A DNA stretch of 64,000 nucleotides from Halichondria panicea (GCF_963675165.1 NC_087387.1:2965501-3029500), one strand, 5' to 3'; numbered from the stretch's first letter, positions 34,167 through 47,081 are shown. Notes: generated by a model not told the origin, from the letters alone. Numbers and translations: made by a program.

Positions 34167-37100
34167 ATGTCTAAGCCAAAAATTTATTTGCCATGTGGGT
34201 GAGCTCCATTAGAAAATGCAGTACGTAATGTTGGCCTAAGGGAAAACCCCTATGCTCAGTTCGTAACGTCAGGTAGCTGGAGTTTAGCCCCTAAGCTACT
34301 CTCGATCTCTCCGCTTCAGTCCTTGACTAGTGTGCAGAATACTCCATTTGTTGGAGTTGGAGACAGTGAGTTGGTAGTTTTATCTACACAACTAATAAGC
34401 TAGCTGTAGATGCTGTACACATGTATGTTATTAATCCTAGATCCTCCTCAGGGCCTAGGGCTAGGGACCAATAGGATTCTATGGCTAATCTTGAAGGCAA
34501 CCCTTGTAAGCCAATTGGAGCTCCCGAGCCTTTTCTTAGAAGCAACAAAGACGAGGTGTGCTGCACTACCCCTTCGTTTATCGCCAACCTGCTCAGAAAT
34601 GACGGAATGACTCCAGTGTCTGGTGTTAGTGAGAACGTTAGTGCTTGGTAAGTTTTCTCCGGACTAGCATCTGTATGGGGTGGGGGTGTTCACATGACCA
34701 CTATTACATGTACTTGCGTAAAAGTTTAAATTTAGCATTGACAGCCAAATATAACAGTTGTAATGGACTAGTGTATGGGGTGGGGGTGTTCACATGACCA
34801 CTATTACATGTACTTGCGTAAAAGTTTAAATTTAGCATTGACAGCCAAATATAACAGTTGTAATGGGGCAAGGCCCTCTTTAGCTCCCACAAATCTTTAT
34901 TATGCTAAGTATCTATACTATTTATTATTAGCTAGCTGGTTAGGGTACAAATAGGTGCATCGCCATGTACAACTAGTACTGTTTATGAGCTGTTACCAAT
35001 AGTGTAGTGTGAAAGAATGTTAATGGGGGGAGGTTCATGATTAACGCAAAGAGTGGGTTCTGGGTTGTGCCCCCAGGAAAGGCTCCATGTGGACTACACG
35101 AAACAACACGAGTGCCCAATCGTGAATCTTATTAACATTCCTTATCATGTTTTGGCTGATTGCATTAGGGGGAAGCTGGGCATTATAATTTTTTTTTTAT
35201 GTTTAGCTGAGCATCATTGTTACATCCTCATGTGCCCATTTGTAATAACTGAGCTCCTCAGACGGTTTAATTTTAAGTGTACTGTAGAACCCCCATGTGC
35301 ATGCATATACATAATGTAAGTTCTCGATCCTGATGGCATTCATGACGTTGTACAACCATATCAATGTGAAATGGGGTGGAAGTGTACGTTAATTACGTAA
35401 CTTCTTTACTGTACAATGCATTTGAAAAGTCCACATCACCAAAAGTTGTAAGTTGCACAATATTTATTGTTGGTCTGATCTTATCAGTGAATCATGGTTA
35501 TTATAGCCACCAGAATACGTACATGCATGTGGTAAAGCTATTTGTGGTTGTGTATGTGTGTCATCATCTGTGTGTTGTTGCATAATGCATAATTGCTAAA
35601 TGTTAATGTACCACCACTACATTTTGAAGAGAAGCTATGCACATGTTCATTAAGGCTTCTTTTTATTTGTTAGCTTCGGCATTAAGCGCTATAGCTATTT
35701 GGTAGCTATAAGAGTGAGCTTCACTGTCGTAAGTAGCAGCTTTGCAACACCCCTTTCGATAACCAACTGTGCCGAGGAATTTTTTCACCACAAGTGCTTT
35801 GATTAACACATTTACACTCTAAATTGTAGCAGCTCAGTAGTGTGTACACTGTAGTTCTTGAGCTGTAGTTACTTGATGGACTTATTATTGTGTACATGAC
35901 CATCATCAGGTACATGACCATCAGGCATGTGTGTATGTGTGTGCCAATGTAGTCTGGGGGCCAAACATTTTCTCGGGGGAGAAGGGAAAAGAAAAGGTCA
36001 GGAGACTCTAGCAGCATTTCCGTGTGCTCTTAGCTCATTTCATTGGTTCTATCAAAATTCCCCAGAGGCAATACTCTCATTTCAGATTTTGCCCCCGAGA
36101 GATATTAGGTCTGGCCCCGAAACTTGTGCCAATGCATGTCAATGTATTATTTTACTCAGTGTACTGTAGCAACTAGAGCTTGTGTACCCATCAATCGGCC
36201 AATTGTGATGTCACTGACATGCATATGTCATTTATCCTGTGTAGCCGTGTTTGTGATGAGAGTGGTGATGTGGTTGAGGGAGCACGGCCATTAATGCCCC
36301 CCACCATTGAAGAGCTGGAGGCCATCGAGAGTGAGGGCAACAAAGGGCAAAAGAAAGACGATGAAGAACCCCATGACAAATTGTAAGTTTGTCTCGATCC
36401 TGCACAGTAAATGTTGTTTAGGAGTGTATGTAAGTGTATGTAACATGTATGTGCACAGTACCCCTCAAATGACCATAGTCTCCCATAGCAGCTTGTAGGT
36501 AAAAAAATTGAAAAATAACCCCCCCCCCCCCCTTCATACAGGATGAGCAGTCTGATACGAGCGGAGAGTCCACCGGCAGAGAAAAGGTCCTTACAGCCTC
36601 CCACTTTAGCTGAGCTGGACGCCCTCAAGGAAGATGACAAGGCAGACCCTCAGGCTAGGTGAGTTCCACGGGGGTTCGGGAGTTTCTGTTTTGTCTATGT
36701 CACATATCAACGTCCAGCCGATCCCTATTGGTATAGCCAGAAATAATTATGGTAAAATATACGTACAGTGTACGTGTAGCTTTATAAGTAGTTTTGAGCT
36801 GAGTACTTCAATTTCAGAATTGCGTGGCTTTGAGACATTTCTGAAACTACATACAAAAAAATATATGTTATATTAACAGTGATTTGCACTGTCGTGAATG
36901 TACCATTAACTTATATACATGTAATTTACATGTAGTTTACCTTTCATACATATAATTCACTATGTGTATAATTATTATGATATTTTACTAGTCATGTAAT
37001 GCCCCTTGCAGTAAGATCCCCGAGAAAGGTCTCCACATGAGAGATCTGAGGAAGTTTCTCCTCCCAGAAGCTCTGGCCTCTCTGGAACTTGACACAAAGG

Positions 37101-40100
37101 ACGACGATTACTGGCAAGCGTGGAATGACACGTTTAAGATATTTCTAGCCACCATTGCCGACAAAAATGGAAATTTCTTTGCCTATCAATTCCTGCGAAA
37201 GATCTTTAATCCTCTACGCAAGTGTGGTAACTGTAGAAAGTACAATACAAGTGTGCTAGTGACTGAGAATAACCCTCTCGAGTTGTTCATCACCGACCGA
37301 GGCATATTGGGACGAATTAAAGTCCACTGCATCAATTGTGGGGAGACAGAGCCCCTTGTTTCGTGCGAAGACCCAGAAGAGATCCCAACGGACGTAAAAT
37401 CTCTGATCACCTTGGAAAAAACCAAGGGGAATTTTGTGAAGAGGTTTACTCATCACGAGGTACTCCATGATCTGATGGAGCTCTTGCACATTGCGGCCAT
37501 CGAGCACTGTGCAGAGAACAAGAAGAGACATTTGGAGCTGGCTGAATTTCTTCTCGTTAATGCACGCAAGGTCTGCGAACAGTGGTGTCGTTTGGAATAT
37601 CGCGAACTTCGTGTCAAGAAGTTTATTCGATTTCGTGAAGAAGTGCTACTCGTGGCGCACAACCCCTCCTACATGCCTGCCTGTACACGCGAGTACATGG
37701 AAATGTACGAAATGATGGCCAATTCATTCCGTCAAAATCGAGATCACATTCATACGATCCTTCAGGCGATCAAGGATTCCTTGATAGATTCCCCTTCGCG
37801 TTCGCAATGCATGTTCTGGATTGCCATTGCCCTTCTGCATGCTGAGAACTACTACAAGTTCAAGCAAAAGTATGACCCTCGATCGTGTATGCGTATAGAC
37901 GAAGGTGAATACTGGGCCTTACATGATCGCTATATTGGCCTTGATGCTCCAGTCGGGGTTAAAAAGATTCCTGTAGTTTTCGTACTTTTCGAGCTGCCCC
38001 GTTTTTACCATTATATTGAGTTTTTGGAAAAGAACTGTGGTCGACGAGCAAAGATCTATTTGACTAAGGAAGAGCGATACGAATTGGGAAGAGCTGAAAA
38101 AGAAGCAATAAAGCGAGGATTCTCACGACCGAAAAAAACCGGGGTGATTATTTCGCCAGAGAAACATCTGGACTTTCTGATGAGGCAGGAGGAGCTCGTG
38201 AAGATGACAAGGTGAGGTACTTGTTAGTATTGACATGGTATGTACATGTATGTGCACGTACATACATAAAAATAGAAGCCTCTCTTGCACCCCTTTTTTA
38301 GCATCAATTATGTCTAAGAGCATTCATTGTAAGCTTCACGAAACGTTATCAATCCATTGAGCTAAATATTTGAAACAAGCGAAATCCAGAGTAAACTACA
38401 TGTAGTTTACATTTACTAACTAGAGAAAACGAGTTCACCAGTTGTGTAAATGCATGCATTAATTGCTTGTACACACTAAAACGCAGCAATGGCCTTTTTT
38501 TGACCTAACATGTAGTGCTACTATTACGACCTGGGAATAAACCTAACTTATGTCCTGACACAACATGCATGTGTGTACAGTATAAGTACTAGTACATGTA
38601 CATGTACATGCAAAACATGCTATCATGCTTTGCATTGTTCTCACAGGAACAAGGAGTTTGTCAGTGCCTTCAACAAAAAGCAACAGGATAGCAAAAAAAG
38701 GAAGAGAGAAAAACGAAGAGCGATCAAAGGCATTGACACTAGCAAAACTACTAGTAAAACCATTGACAAGAAGATTTCTTCAGTGAAAGAACCTCATTCT
38801 ATTTCCCAACAGAATACCGCCCAAGTCAAGGAAGAGGCTGATGCATTGAAGGATGTATGTAAGGATGAAGAGAAAGTCACTGAAAAACCTGCAAACAAAT
38901 CGAATGGCACCAAGATAGAAGAGGAGCTTGAAGTCAACCCTGCAAATTTGCATGACAAGAAAAATGATGAAGCAGACCTGTCAGGAGATATCGATTCAGA
39001 TGGAAGACCTGCGGACATCTTCGGTTCCAATAAACCAGCTGCAGAAGGTATAGACTCTTGCACGTTGAAATATTCTCAAAATGATCCTGATACCGCCAGC
39101 ATGCAGTCGAGCTCTTCTATTGTTGAAGTGCCTTCAGGTTTCACGTCACCGCCTGTAGAGGCACTGGATTCCCCACTAGATCCTGCGCTAGAGTTACAAT
39201 CTAAGCCATTGAACCTCAAGCCACATCTTGACACTTTAGATCGCCTATCATCACACGAATCCAAACAAACTCTGGACCCATTAGATCGCATATTGGTACC
39301 AGACCCAAAACCTAACTTGGACCCGCTAGACCACTCATTGTCATTGTACCCAAAGCCTATGTTGGGCCCATTTGACCCCCCATTATTGTCGGACCCAAAG
39401 CCTAAGTTGGATTCTCCAAACATCCCCTTATCACCAGGCGCAAAGCCTAAGTTGGACTTACTTGAGCGCTCATTGTCACCGGGACCAAGGCCCATGCTTG
39501 TCCCATCTGACCCCCCATTCTTATCGGACCCAAAGCCTAAGTTGGATCTACTAGACCGCTCCTTGTCACCAGATGTACGTGTAAAGCCTAAGTTAGACCT
39601 ATTTGACCGCTCCCTGTCACCGGGGCCGAACCCTAAGGTGAAGCCATTAGATTGCGTCTCTTCATCAAAACCAGAACTGAAGTTGGATCCACTAGATCGC
39701 CCATTGTCCCCAGACCTAAAGTCTAAGTCAAAATCACTTGGCCCCTGGCTCTCACCAGGCCCAACATTGTCGCCTGACCCAAAGCTAGAGCTCGATGACA
39801 CTGAAGAATTCCTCGACCTCCAATCATATCTCAACTCGCAGCCTAAAATGGACCAAGCAGAAGTAGACGCCTTAATTGAATCAAATTCTTACATCAAGCG
39901 GTCACTAGAAATGTACGCCAAAATGAACCCTGCACGTAAGAGTAGCCCACTCGGAGACTTCCCGAAAGAATCTCCTGCTGTACACCCACCATCATATGAC
40001 GCATCCCAATCATCGTTGAATCTTTCTTCTGATACCCGTGAGTCAAAAGAGTGGCCGTGTGCAATGATACTTTCTACCAATGATATACATGTGAAAACCC

Positions 40101-43100
40101 CAAAGGATGCACTTGTAGTAGACCCAATCGAAAAGAAAAAATTGCTGGAAGAAGCCATTCGAGCAAAGGTAGTTGAGGAGCATGGTCCCATCGATGATCA
40201 AGCAATTTTGGTTGTGGAAGAAGGAAAATCGCCTGTCAGTATTCAGGAGTGGGTTGACAACAAATACTTAGACACAGAAGCAGTGGACGAAATAGGGCGA
40301 CAACTTTTGGAGAAGTTCTCTGGAAAATCCACTGATGAGCCTTCTGCCACCAATAGTAAAGAGTCAAGGAGTAAGCTACTGTACTTTAACGAACTTTTGA
40401 GAGAGTGTCTCCTAGAAGAAGAAGCGAAGGCTAAAGTAAAGCGTTCAACACCAACAGAATCGACTGAACAGGAATGCAAAGAAAACGATGAAATGGTAAA
40501 ATCTCTGCTTTTTACACAAGCTCACTCCACCATTCAAACTCTCCTTGAGTGTGGCGATGCATCCAGGCTGGGGCTGTATCTAGACTGTGTCTATCAAAAG
40601 GAAGTAATGGATAGTTTTCTCTGTCATATTGATGAGAAGGTGTGCAACAGAGCACTTGATATGGACCCAGATGAGATTAGAGAGACGGCACGGTTGTCTG
40701 TCGTCGATTACCGGAATGTAATTGCTTCAGAGCTGAAGAAGCACTCTGAGAAAAAGAAGAAAAGAAAAGCAAGGATAATCGCACCTGAGGTGGGTTGTTA
40801 ATGTACATGTACGAGGTTACCATTACACTGCAGTTGTGTGCATTAAAAGTTTACTGTACTGCATTCACGCTGTACATGAATCACAATCCTTGACTGCACT
40901 GCCACAGGTTGATCCAGCATTCAAGGGTAAAATGAATCCAGGCTCGTATTCGTTCCGTGGTTTGGCTGTAGGGGGTGAGAATCAGCCTAGCAACCTCCCC
41001 CGCAATGCCATGATGTGTACCCAGGTTTCTACGGACCTACTCAGATCTCAGGGTTACAAGGTGAGAGCGTTCTCAATGAACAACATGACTGTACAAAATA
41101 TAGGCACAGTGAGCTGCATACATGACAGTACGAACAGTAGTTACTTTGAAAGTTTGAGTGTAGGGTCAGTTACTATGATTTGTGCTATACAATGTGTGTG
41201 TTACTACATGTACCAATAATTCCCTAGGTGGACACAGATTGCAAGATGGTGTCTGTGATTGCAGACAATGATGGAGTGATTCAGAAGATTGTGGAAGGTT
41301 TGGACACTGCAGAGGACATGCAGCACTTCATCGAAAGACAACTCAAAGTCCCCAAGAAGAACATTACTGACGGGGCAGGCTACATGGTGTTGCCTAGCAG
41401 CAATAAGCCTGGTGGCATTGTTGGCTGGAAAAATGCTAAAGGTGGTTGTTAATTAAGTGATGCTTATACACATGTGTACATGTATATTCAGAACAAATTT
41501 TAGCTGACAGATCGACATACGTAAGGTTCTCTCTCTAAGTCAACGGTCTTTAGTTTTCTTGGCAGTATGTAATGTAACATTGCAAAGAGATGTACTTACT
41601 GTATGTGAAATTTAGTATGGTGCTGTACATTGTACACTAATGTGCCTGTTTTAATCGATGTTCAGAGGAGCCAGTGAAGTTCACAGGGAACCCGAAGAAA
41701 GCCAAAAAGAAGGCTAAGAAACTGGCAAAAGAACCAAAAGGTACATGTACAAGAAGTGTCAGGCATTAACCTACTTGAAAATGTACATGTACATTTGAAA
41801 GCATGCATAAAAAAATGCTTAGGCGTATACATGTTGATTTGGTCATTTTGACACCATTGCTTTTTGCGTTGATAAAACAGGCCCCAGATTAGTAGTCACT
41901 GTAGCAATTGTAAAGCGTTCATGGCTAAGTATGTGTAGCGTTTTAACTAAAATTGTGGAACAGAATTCACAAGTTTTCTAAGTTGCTACTTGTATGTTGT
42001 GGGTACAGAGTACATGTACACTCCCCTACTTACATGTACTCCCTGCAATAATCTGGCTTCATTAACTCTTTCCTACAGCTAAAAAGAATGAGGGTGAGCG
42101 AATCACACTGGGCAAACGTTCTTTTACCCATGATGAGATCCGTGAAATGTCTACTGGAGACCATCCTCTAATGGAGGGTCTTCCTGACATCGACCTCGAT
42201 GTTGACCCCTTCGACGTGGAGGCTCTCAAGGCCATGCACCCCTGGCTCAAGGTACATGTACTTTACATCTGTACAATTACAATTATGTTTACACGAGTCC
42301 TGACAAAACTTGTATTACACAATTGTACATGTATTTGTGTTGCTTGTACATGTATTATACATGTATCGTATTTCTCCAATTAAATACTGGGCAGGCATAA
42401 ACACTGGTAATTGAGGAAAAAGTGCACAGTGTGCATCACACTGTCTGGAATATTTATATATCCCACTGTCAGGCACTAGCTAGCACCTGAGTGCTTAATT
42501 CCTAGTCTTTAGTCCATGTATATTAAGGTGTTTTTGGAAGAGGCACTAACACAAGTCTGATGGCTAGAGAAGATTGGTCATCTTCAAGGATACTAACTAG
42601 TACATGTTGAAGCACAAAAATATTAATAGTTATTGTGTGCATTTCATGAAAATAAAAATGTTATCTCGAAGGGTGGATCAGCATAGAGGTAAAAGTTCGC
42701 TGTGGCTTAGCGGTTTCTCACTTTTGTAGCTACCCAATAGTGGTTATAAGTTGAATAGAAACGTTGTGCAAACAGAACATGCCTACGCATGATTCTGAGG
42801 AGACTGCAACAGCCTTCATTAACTGTACCTGTAACTCGAGAAAGACTTTACAAATCCACAAATCAAAATTCCATAAAGTGGCTAGAACCCTACATATACG
42901 ATGTAGATTTTGTCGCATTGCAACCGTTGAGCAGTTACAGCAAAAATACAGACAGACAGACTCCTACACACACACAACACACGCACACAGCCTTATCGTA
43001 TCTGTTGTGCGGCTACGCCTCGAGGCATAATCATTTAAATGATTGTATACACTGTGTATACTTTACATCACTTGTTGTTAATTAATAATCTTGCTTTTTT

Positions 43101-46100
43101 ACACCTGCACTGCACTACTGGCTAGTAGTGGGAACTCTTTGTCCATTGCTTTATTGCTAAACCCTATAGCGATCTCTGGCTAGCTCTACATGTATGCTCC
43201 AACAAAATGTCTGGCTAACACGTGCAATGATTAGACATACGTACATAGTGACCGGATTTTGTCAGGTGTCAGACTGTAATTTTGAGCCCTGCACTAGTGG
43301 GAACTCTTGGTCCATTGCTTTATTGTTGCAACACTCTATAAGTGAACGTTGGTGTACCGTACACAACTATGTTTGATTCTCTCCTACAGATTGTTGAAAA
43401 TGCTGTGATGGAGCCTAAAAATGAAGAGGAGCGTCAAGCAGTGTACGATAAAATGATGACCCCGGTCCCGGTGAAGGGTCTTGACCCTGATACCCCTCGA
43501 CATATTATTGCTTTGCCTCAAGGTCGAGAGAATGCCGAAGGTTCGTGGATTATGCAAAATCTACTTATTACTATCAGTCTCACATATATTAAGAGGTCTA
43601 GGGTATCTTCCCCCTGAAAGAAAATCTGATACGCGGTTATATGAACATCAATGGATGTAATAGAATGCATGTGAATATGGGTGTACTTTGAAGTCATGTA
43701 CTAGAGCCAAGTGCTTAAAACCTTCTCACACTGTCTTCTGTAAAGCCAGCACTCAAGAATATTATAACTATACATGATCAAAACAGAGTGTGAAGTGTAC
43801 ACAATAATGCACTAGGCATGCATGTATACTTTGTACATACACTGTACATGTACCATCTCTTCTAAGCAGCTATATTCATGTACATGTATTATACTTATGA
43901 ATAATTTTTCTCATGCACTGCAGATTATTCCAAGAATGGTGTTGACCCGGTGGAAGAGTACAAGGCAAACTTTAAGCTTTCTTCGCAGCTCAAGTCCGAG
44001 ATTAGCGCACACAGCAATAAGGACACAAGCATATCAGAAGAAAAACTTTCGGGAGGGATACCACAAAAAATGTCTTCAAGACTTCCTGATTCTCCTACAG
44101 TAAGCACATCAGAAAAAAAAGTTTCAGGAGGGATACCACAAAAAATGTCTTCAAGACTTCCTGATTCTCCTACAGTAAGCACATCAGAAGAAAAACTTTC
44201 GGGAGGGATACCACAAAAAATGTCTTCAAGACTTCCTGATTCTCCTACAGTAAGCACATCAGAAGAAAAACTTTCGGGAGGGATACCACAAAAAATGTCT
44301 TCAAGACTTCCTGATTCTCCTACAGTAAGCACATCAGAAAAAAAACTTTTGGGAGGGATACCACAAAAAATGTCTTCAAGACTTCCTGATTCTCCTACAG
44401 TAAGCACATCAGAAGAAAAACTTTCGGGAGGGATACCACAAAAAATGTCTTCAAGACTTCCTGATTCTCCTACAGTAAGCCCACGAAAGAAATTTTCAAA
44501 AGTTCCCGATTCTCCTGCAGTAAGCCCTCGAAAGAAATTTTCTAAATTTCCTGATTCTCAAGCAGACACGTCACCTTTACTGTCAATGCTAGAGCCTCAT
44601 TTGTATAGCCCAGAGAAGAAGGTGAGTGACGATGACGAGCAGAGACGCAAGCTGTTAACAAAGGAACAGGAGAGAGATGTCCTGGAATCAACTGAGATTA
44701 TTGATTTGTTGAAGGCCAAGGCCGATAAGAAAAAGAATAAGAATAAAACAATAAACTACGAGGAGTCTAGTATCCCACATCGACAGATGAGAAGTAAGTG
44801 TGTGTGTGTTATGTATTTCAATGCATGGGGACACCATGTATATAGTACGTACACTCAGTGTGAGTTTGTTCTTGTTTTAACCTGATACGAGTGCATACTT
44901 TTTTTTTAACAATCATGGCAACAGTCGAATGTACCATAATAATCTTGATGTACATGTACATGTAAGTACGTGGTGTAAGTACAGTGTGGCAGCTATCTAA
45001 TCTTCAAAAACTCATGTCATGTTGTACGGTACATCTGAACTGTTCTTTGCATGGGTCAGTCAGTAGTCTTATACATGTAGCCTTATGTAGCCTCGTACAT
45101 GTACGTAGGATTGACCAGTTACATTATAATACAGTACATGAATTAAGGTTACGATGCAGTGTTCGCCCACGCAGTAATTATCAGTAGTAAATCAAGCTTG
45201 TCTTGACAGTACACACTAGTCGTTATTATTTTTATATGCATGCTCTTTTGCCAGCAAGGCAATTATCTATTTAAACGAGGAAAGGGGCAGGGCGGCTCGA
45301 AACAATTTCTGAACAGTCATCAAGTTAGCGTGGAGAAGCCAGCTAGTAAACTTTGTTTTCAATTTGTAGATAGTTAGGAGCAAGAACTCTTCGAGCCGCC
45401 CTCAGGAATATCATAAACTGCTGGTAGGTCACTGTTTAGTTCTTGTTAGAGTCTTTCTTTCTCTAATATTTGACGACTAAAATCGGCTGACCATAATATT
45501 TTTGCGGTAAAGTTGTGCCATCTAGTTAGCGTACTGATAGCTAGCAAGCGCTGTAATAGTTACTTATGAGCAGTGCAACAGTATAGACACATAAAATAAT
45601 AGAAACATTGTCTTTCTTTCTCACAAAACAAAAAAACTCATGAATAATTCATGAGCGAACACTGCATCGTAACCTATAAGTACATAATTTTTTTGTTTTT
45701 ACAGTTCTGGATGCTATGGAAGTTCCATATCGTTTGGATAACATTATGGTAATGACTGAACCTGTCATGGATGGAGGCCTTATTAGCAAAATCACCCTGC
45801 TACCTTTCGAAAATTCAAGTGAGTTACAAATGGTTTTATACCTACAATGTATACATGTATAATGGAATGTGGCTCTCTGCGTGTGCTGCATTGCATGTAC
45901 ATTAATTGTAGCATTGTGCAATTTTACATGATAAGTATCTTGATTGAGCCTTCTTATCAGTTTCATAGATCTACATGTATATATACACATGCCTGATTAT
46001 TTTTCAAAATGGTTTGTATATTTTCTCACGTACTGTACAATCATGTATGTAACACTCAGTAGACTAATACACGTTTTAGGCAGATTTCGCTCCCCATGCA

Positions 46101-46738
46101 CAGATGATGTCCCCCAGCCTAAGTCGTCGTCCCAGGTATCACAAGTGATTCAGAAGTATTCTTCCCGAAACCCATCTGAGAATACTTTTCAAGACTCTCG
46201 TTTAGCCAAGAACCTGAGGAGAAAAGTCAAAAAGCGACAAGCTGCTCTTAAATCAACGTTGCTCACAAAAACAGATTCCCAGTCAGTTGATTCTATTGAT
46301 GATACAAAATCAAGCAGCTCCGCAGCTAGTCTGGGGGGGAGCTCCGACAAAAGTGATGAATTGGTAGTCAGAAAACAAGAAAGCCAAGTGTCAACATCTA
46401 GTAGATTGATGGACAAGACTCGTGAAGATTTGTTTGCTAGTCAAGGAGAGAGCAGCCTGATGAAAAGACAAGACAGTCAACGATCGACGGCTAGCAGTAG
46501 TGGTGTGGACGATATTGATGAGAGTTTGGAAGGCGAGAACAGTGCCAATGGGAAGGCAAGAATGACGGCAAGAGATCGATTCAAGACATGTGCCAACTGT
46601 AACACCTTAATTAAGGACAGGATACAGCTGTGCTCTGGCTGCAAGAAGGTCGCTTATTGTAATTCTATGTGTCAGAAAGCCAACTGGAAAACGCACAAGA
46701 AAACATGCACATATGCTGCAAAGAAAAGAACCGGGTAG
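34167..46738 (+). CDS. Giant MYND-finger protein with internal repeats
   Basis: About fifteen exons, roughly 2,100 residues. Exons traced in phase include 34167-34198, 36246-36383, 36541-36659, about 37011-38211, 38648-40789, 40908-41059, 41228-41441, 42079-42252, 43390-43540, 43924-44792, 45705-45819 and 46081-46738. The start of exon 2-3 is less certain. The C-terminus holds a MYND zinc finger (C-ANC...CSGCKK-AYCNSMCQKANW-TH-KTC), a protein-protein interaction module. The large exon near 37-38.2 kb has paired CxxC motifs (CGNC ... CINC) that suggest a zinc ribbon, followed by a helical region. A Pro/Ser array (about 39186-39800) and a perfect 25-residue repeat array (44034-44483) lie in the middle, which is otherwise Lys/Ser-rich. 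No SET domain was seen. I do not recognise the full-length family. Confidence 0.8.
34672..34866. repeat. Perfect tandem duplication, 95-bp unit
   Basis: The stretch from TGTATGGGGTGGGGGTGTTC to ...ACAGTTGTAATGG occurs at 34672-34766 and again at 34772-34866 with no difference seen, separated by ACTAG. It lies in an intron of the MYND gene. The lack of divergence suggests a recent event or an assembly duplication. Confidence 0.9.
35949..36135. repeat. Dispersed palindromic repeat (TCTGGGGGCC type)
   Basis: It starts TAGTCTGGGGGCCAAAC and ends with the partly complementary TCTGGCCCC. The copy at 21079-21180 shares the left end. Intronic in the MYND gene. Confidence 0.5.
39186..39800 (+). repeat. 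Coding array of degenerate Pro/Ser/Asp repeats
   Basis: Within the MYND gene the protein cycles through diverged copies of a 14-16 residue unit close to KPKLDLLDRSLSPDP (for example PKLDLLERSLSPGP, PKLDLLDRSLSPD, PKLDLFDRSLSPGP and LKLDPLDRPLSPDL). Each copy has an SP site that could be phosphorylated. The array is likely disordered. Confidence 0.85.
42700..43030 (+). repeat. Dispersed repeat, copy 1 (CTACGCCTCGAGGCATAAT end)
   Basis: Shared with 50860-51149 and, inverted, with the window end (63911-64000). Common landmarks are GATTCTGA(G/A)GAGACTG(C/T)AAC, TGCAACC(G/A)TTGAGCAGTTAC, an AC/AG-rich simple stretch, and the terminus GTGCGGCTACGCCTCGAGGC. TGGCTTAGCGG at about 42704 resembles a pol III A box, so a SINE is possible. 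No B box was identified. Confidence 0.7.
44034..44483 (+). repeat. Coding minisatellite, six 75-bp units
   Basis: Six head-to-tail 25-residue units (SEEKLSGGIPQKMSS then RLPDSPTVST), almost identical in DNA, followed by two shorter diverged units (RKKFSKVPDSPAVSP and a relative). All lie in frame in the MYND gene, so copy-number change by one unit keeps the frame. The antisense strand is also open over this array, which is a by-product of the repeat. Confidence 0.95.
45146..45676. mobile_element. Nested inverted-repeat elements
   Basis: Outer arms: AAGGTTACGATGCAGTGTTC at the left and its inverted copy (GAACACTGCATCGTAACCT) ending near 45676. An inner palindrome, GGGCGGCTCGAA (45290) with TTCGAGCCGCCC (ending 45401), sits inside. 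Both are in an intron of the MYND gene, the outer one ending about 28 bp before the next exon (45705). Confidence 0.7.
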
Positions 46739-47081
46739 TCTAGACAGCTATTAATTTTATATAGATTAGAGTGAGTATAGATAATTTTTATGGGCTATAA
46801 TATATAAATTAATGGTAGATAGAATATAAAAACTCTTCTGCCTGGCAATTATTTTGTACAGTGATGCATGCATGTAAATCTATTTTTATTTTGTTACAAA
46901 ATGGATGTAGAAGATCTATAGAGATCAATGCATTGATTGTGTTGCATTCCATTCAAGTCTGTGTATACGTGTTGCCAAACACCACTTATAGCTATCATAG
47001 TATGGCTTTATTAATAGATGATATATATAGCTAGCTCTCAGTAGAAAAGGGTACGTGTTATAGAGACCACTGTCTATAAAG

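Noticed and set aside
39076-39834. 252-codon minus-strand open frame rich in Ser/Gly/Asn
   Set aside because: Antisense shadow of the Pro/Ser coding array in the MYND gene, with no start context or homology.
42764-43085. Two overlapping plus-strand frames
   Set aside because: They lie within the dispersed repeat (copy 1) and its simple-sequence tract.
43925-44407. 160-codon open frame on the minus strand with perfect repeats
   Set aside because: It is the antisense of the in-frame 75-bp minisatellite of the MYND gene. The openness follows from repetition of one stop-free unit.
44034-44483. Regular repeats suggesting a CRISPR array
   Set aside because: Units are contiguous without unique spacers, in frame within a eukaryotic exon.
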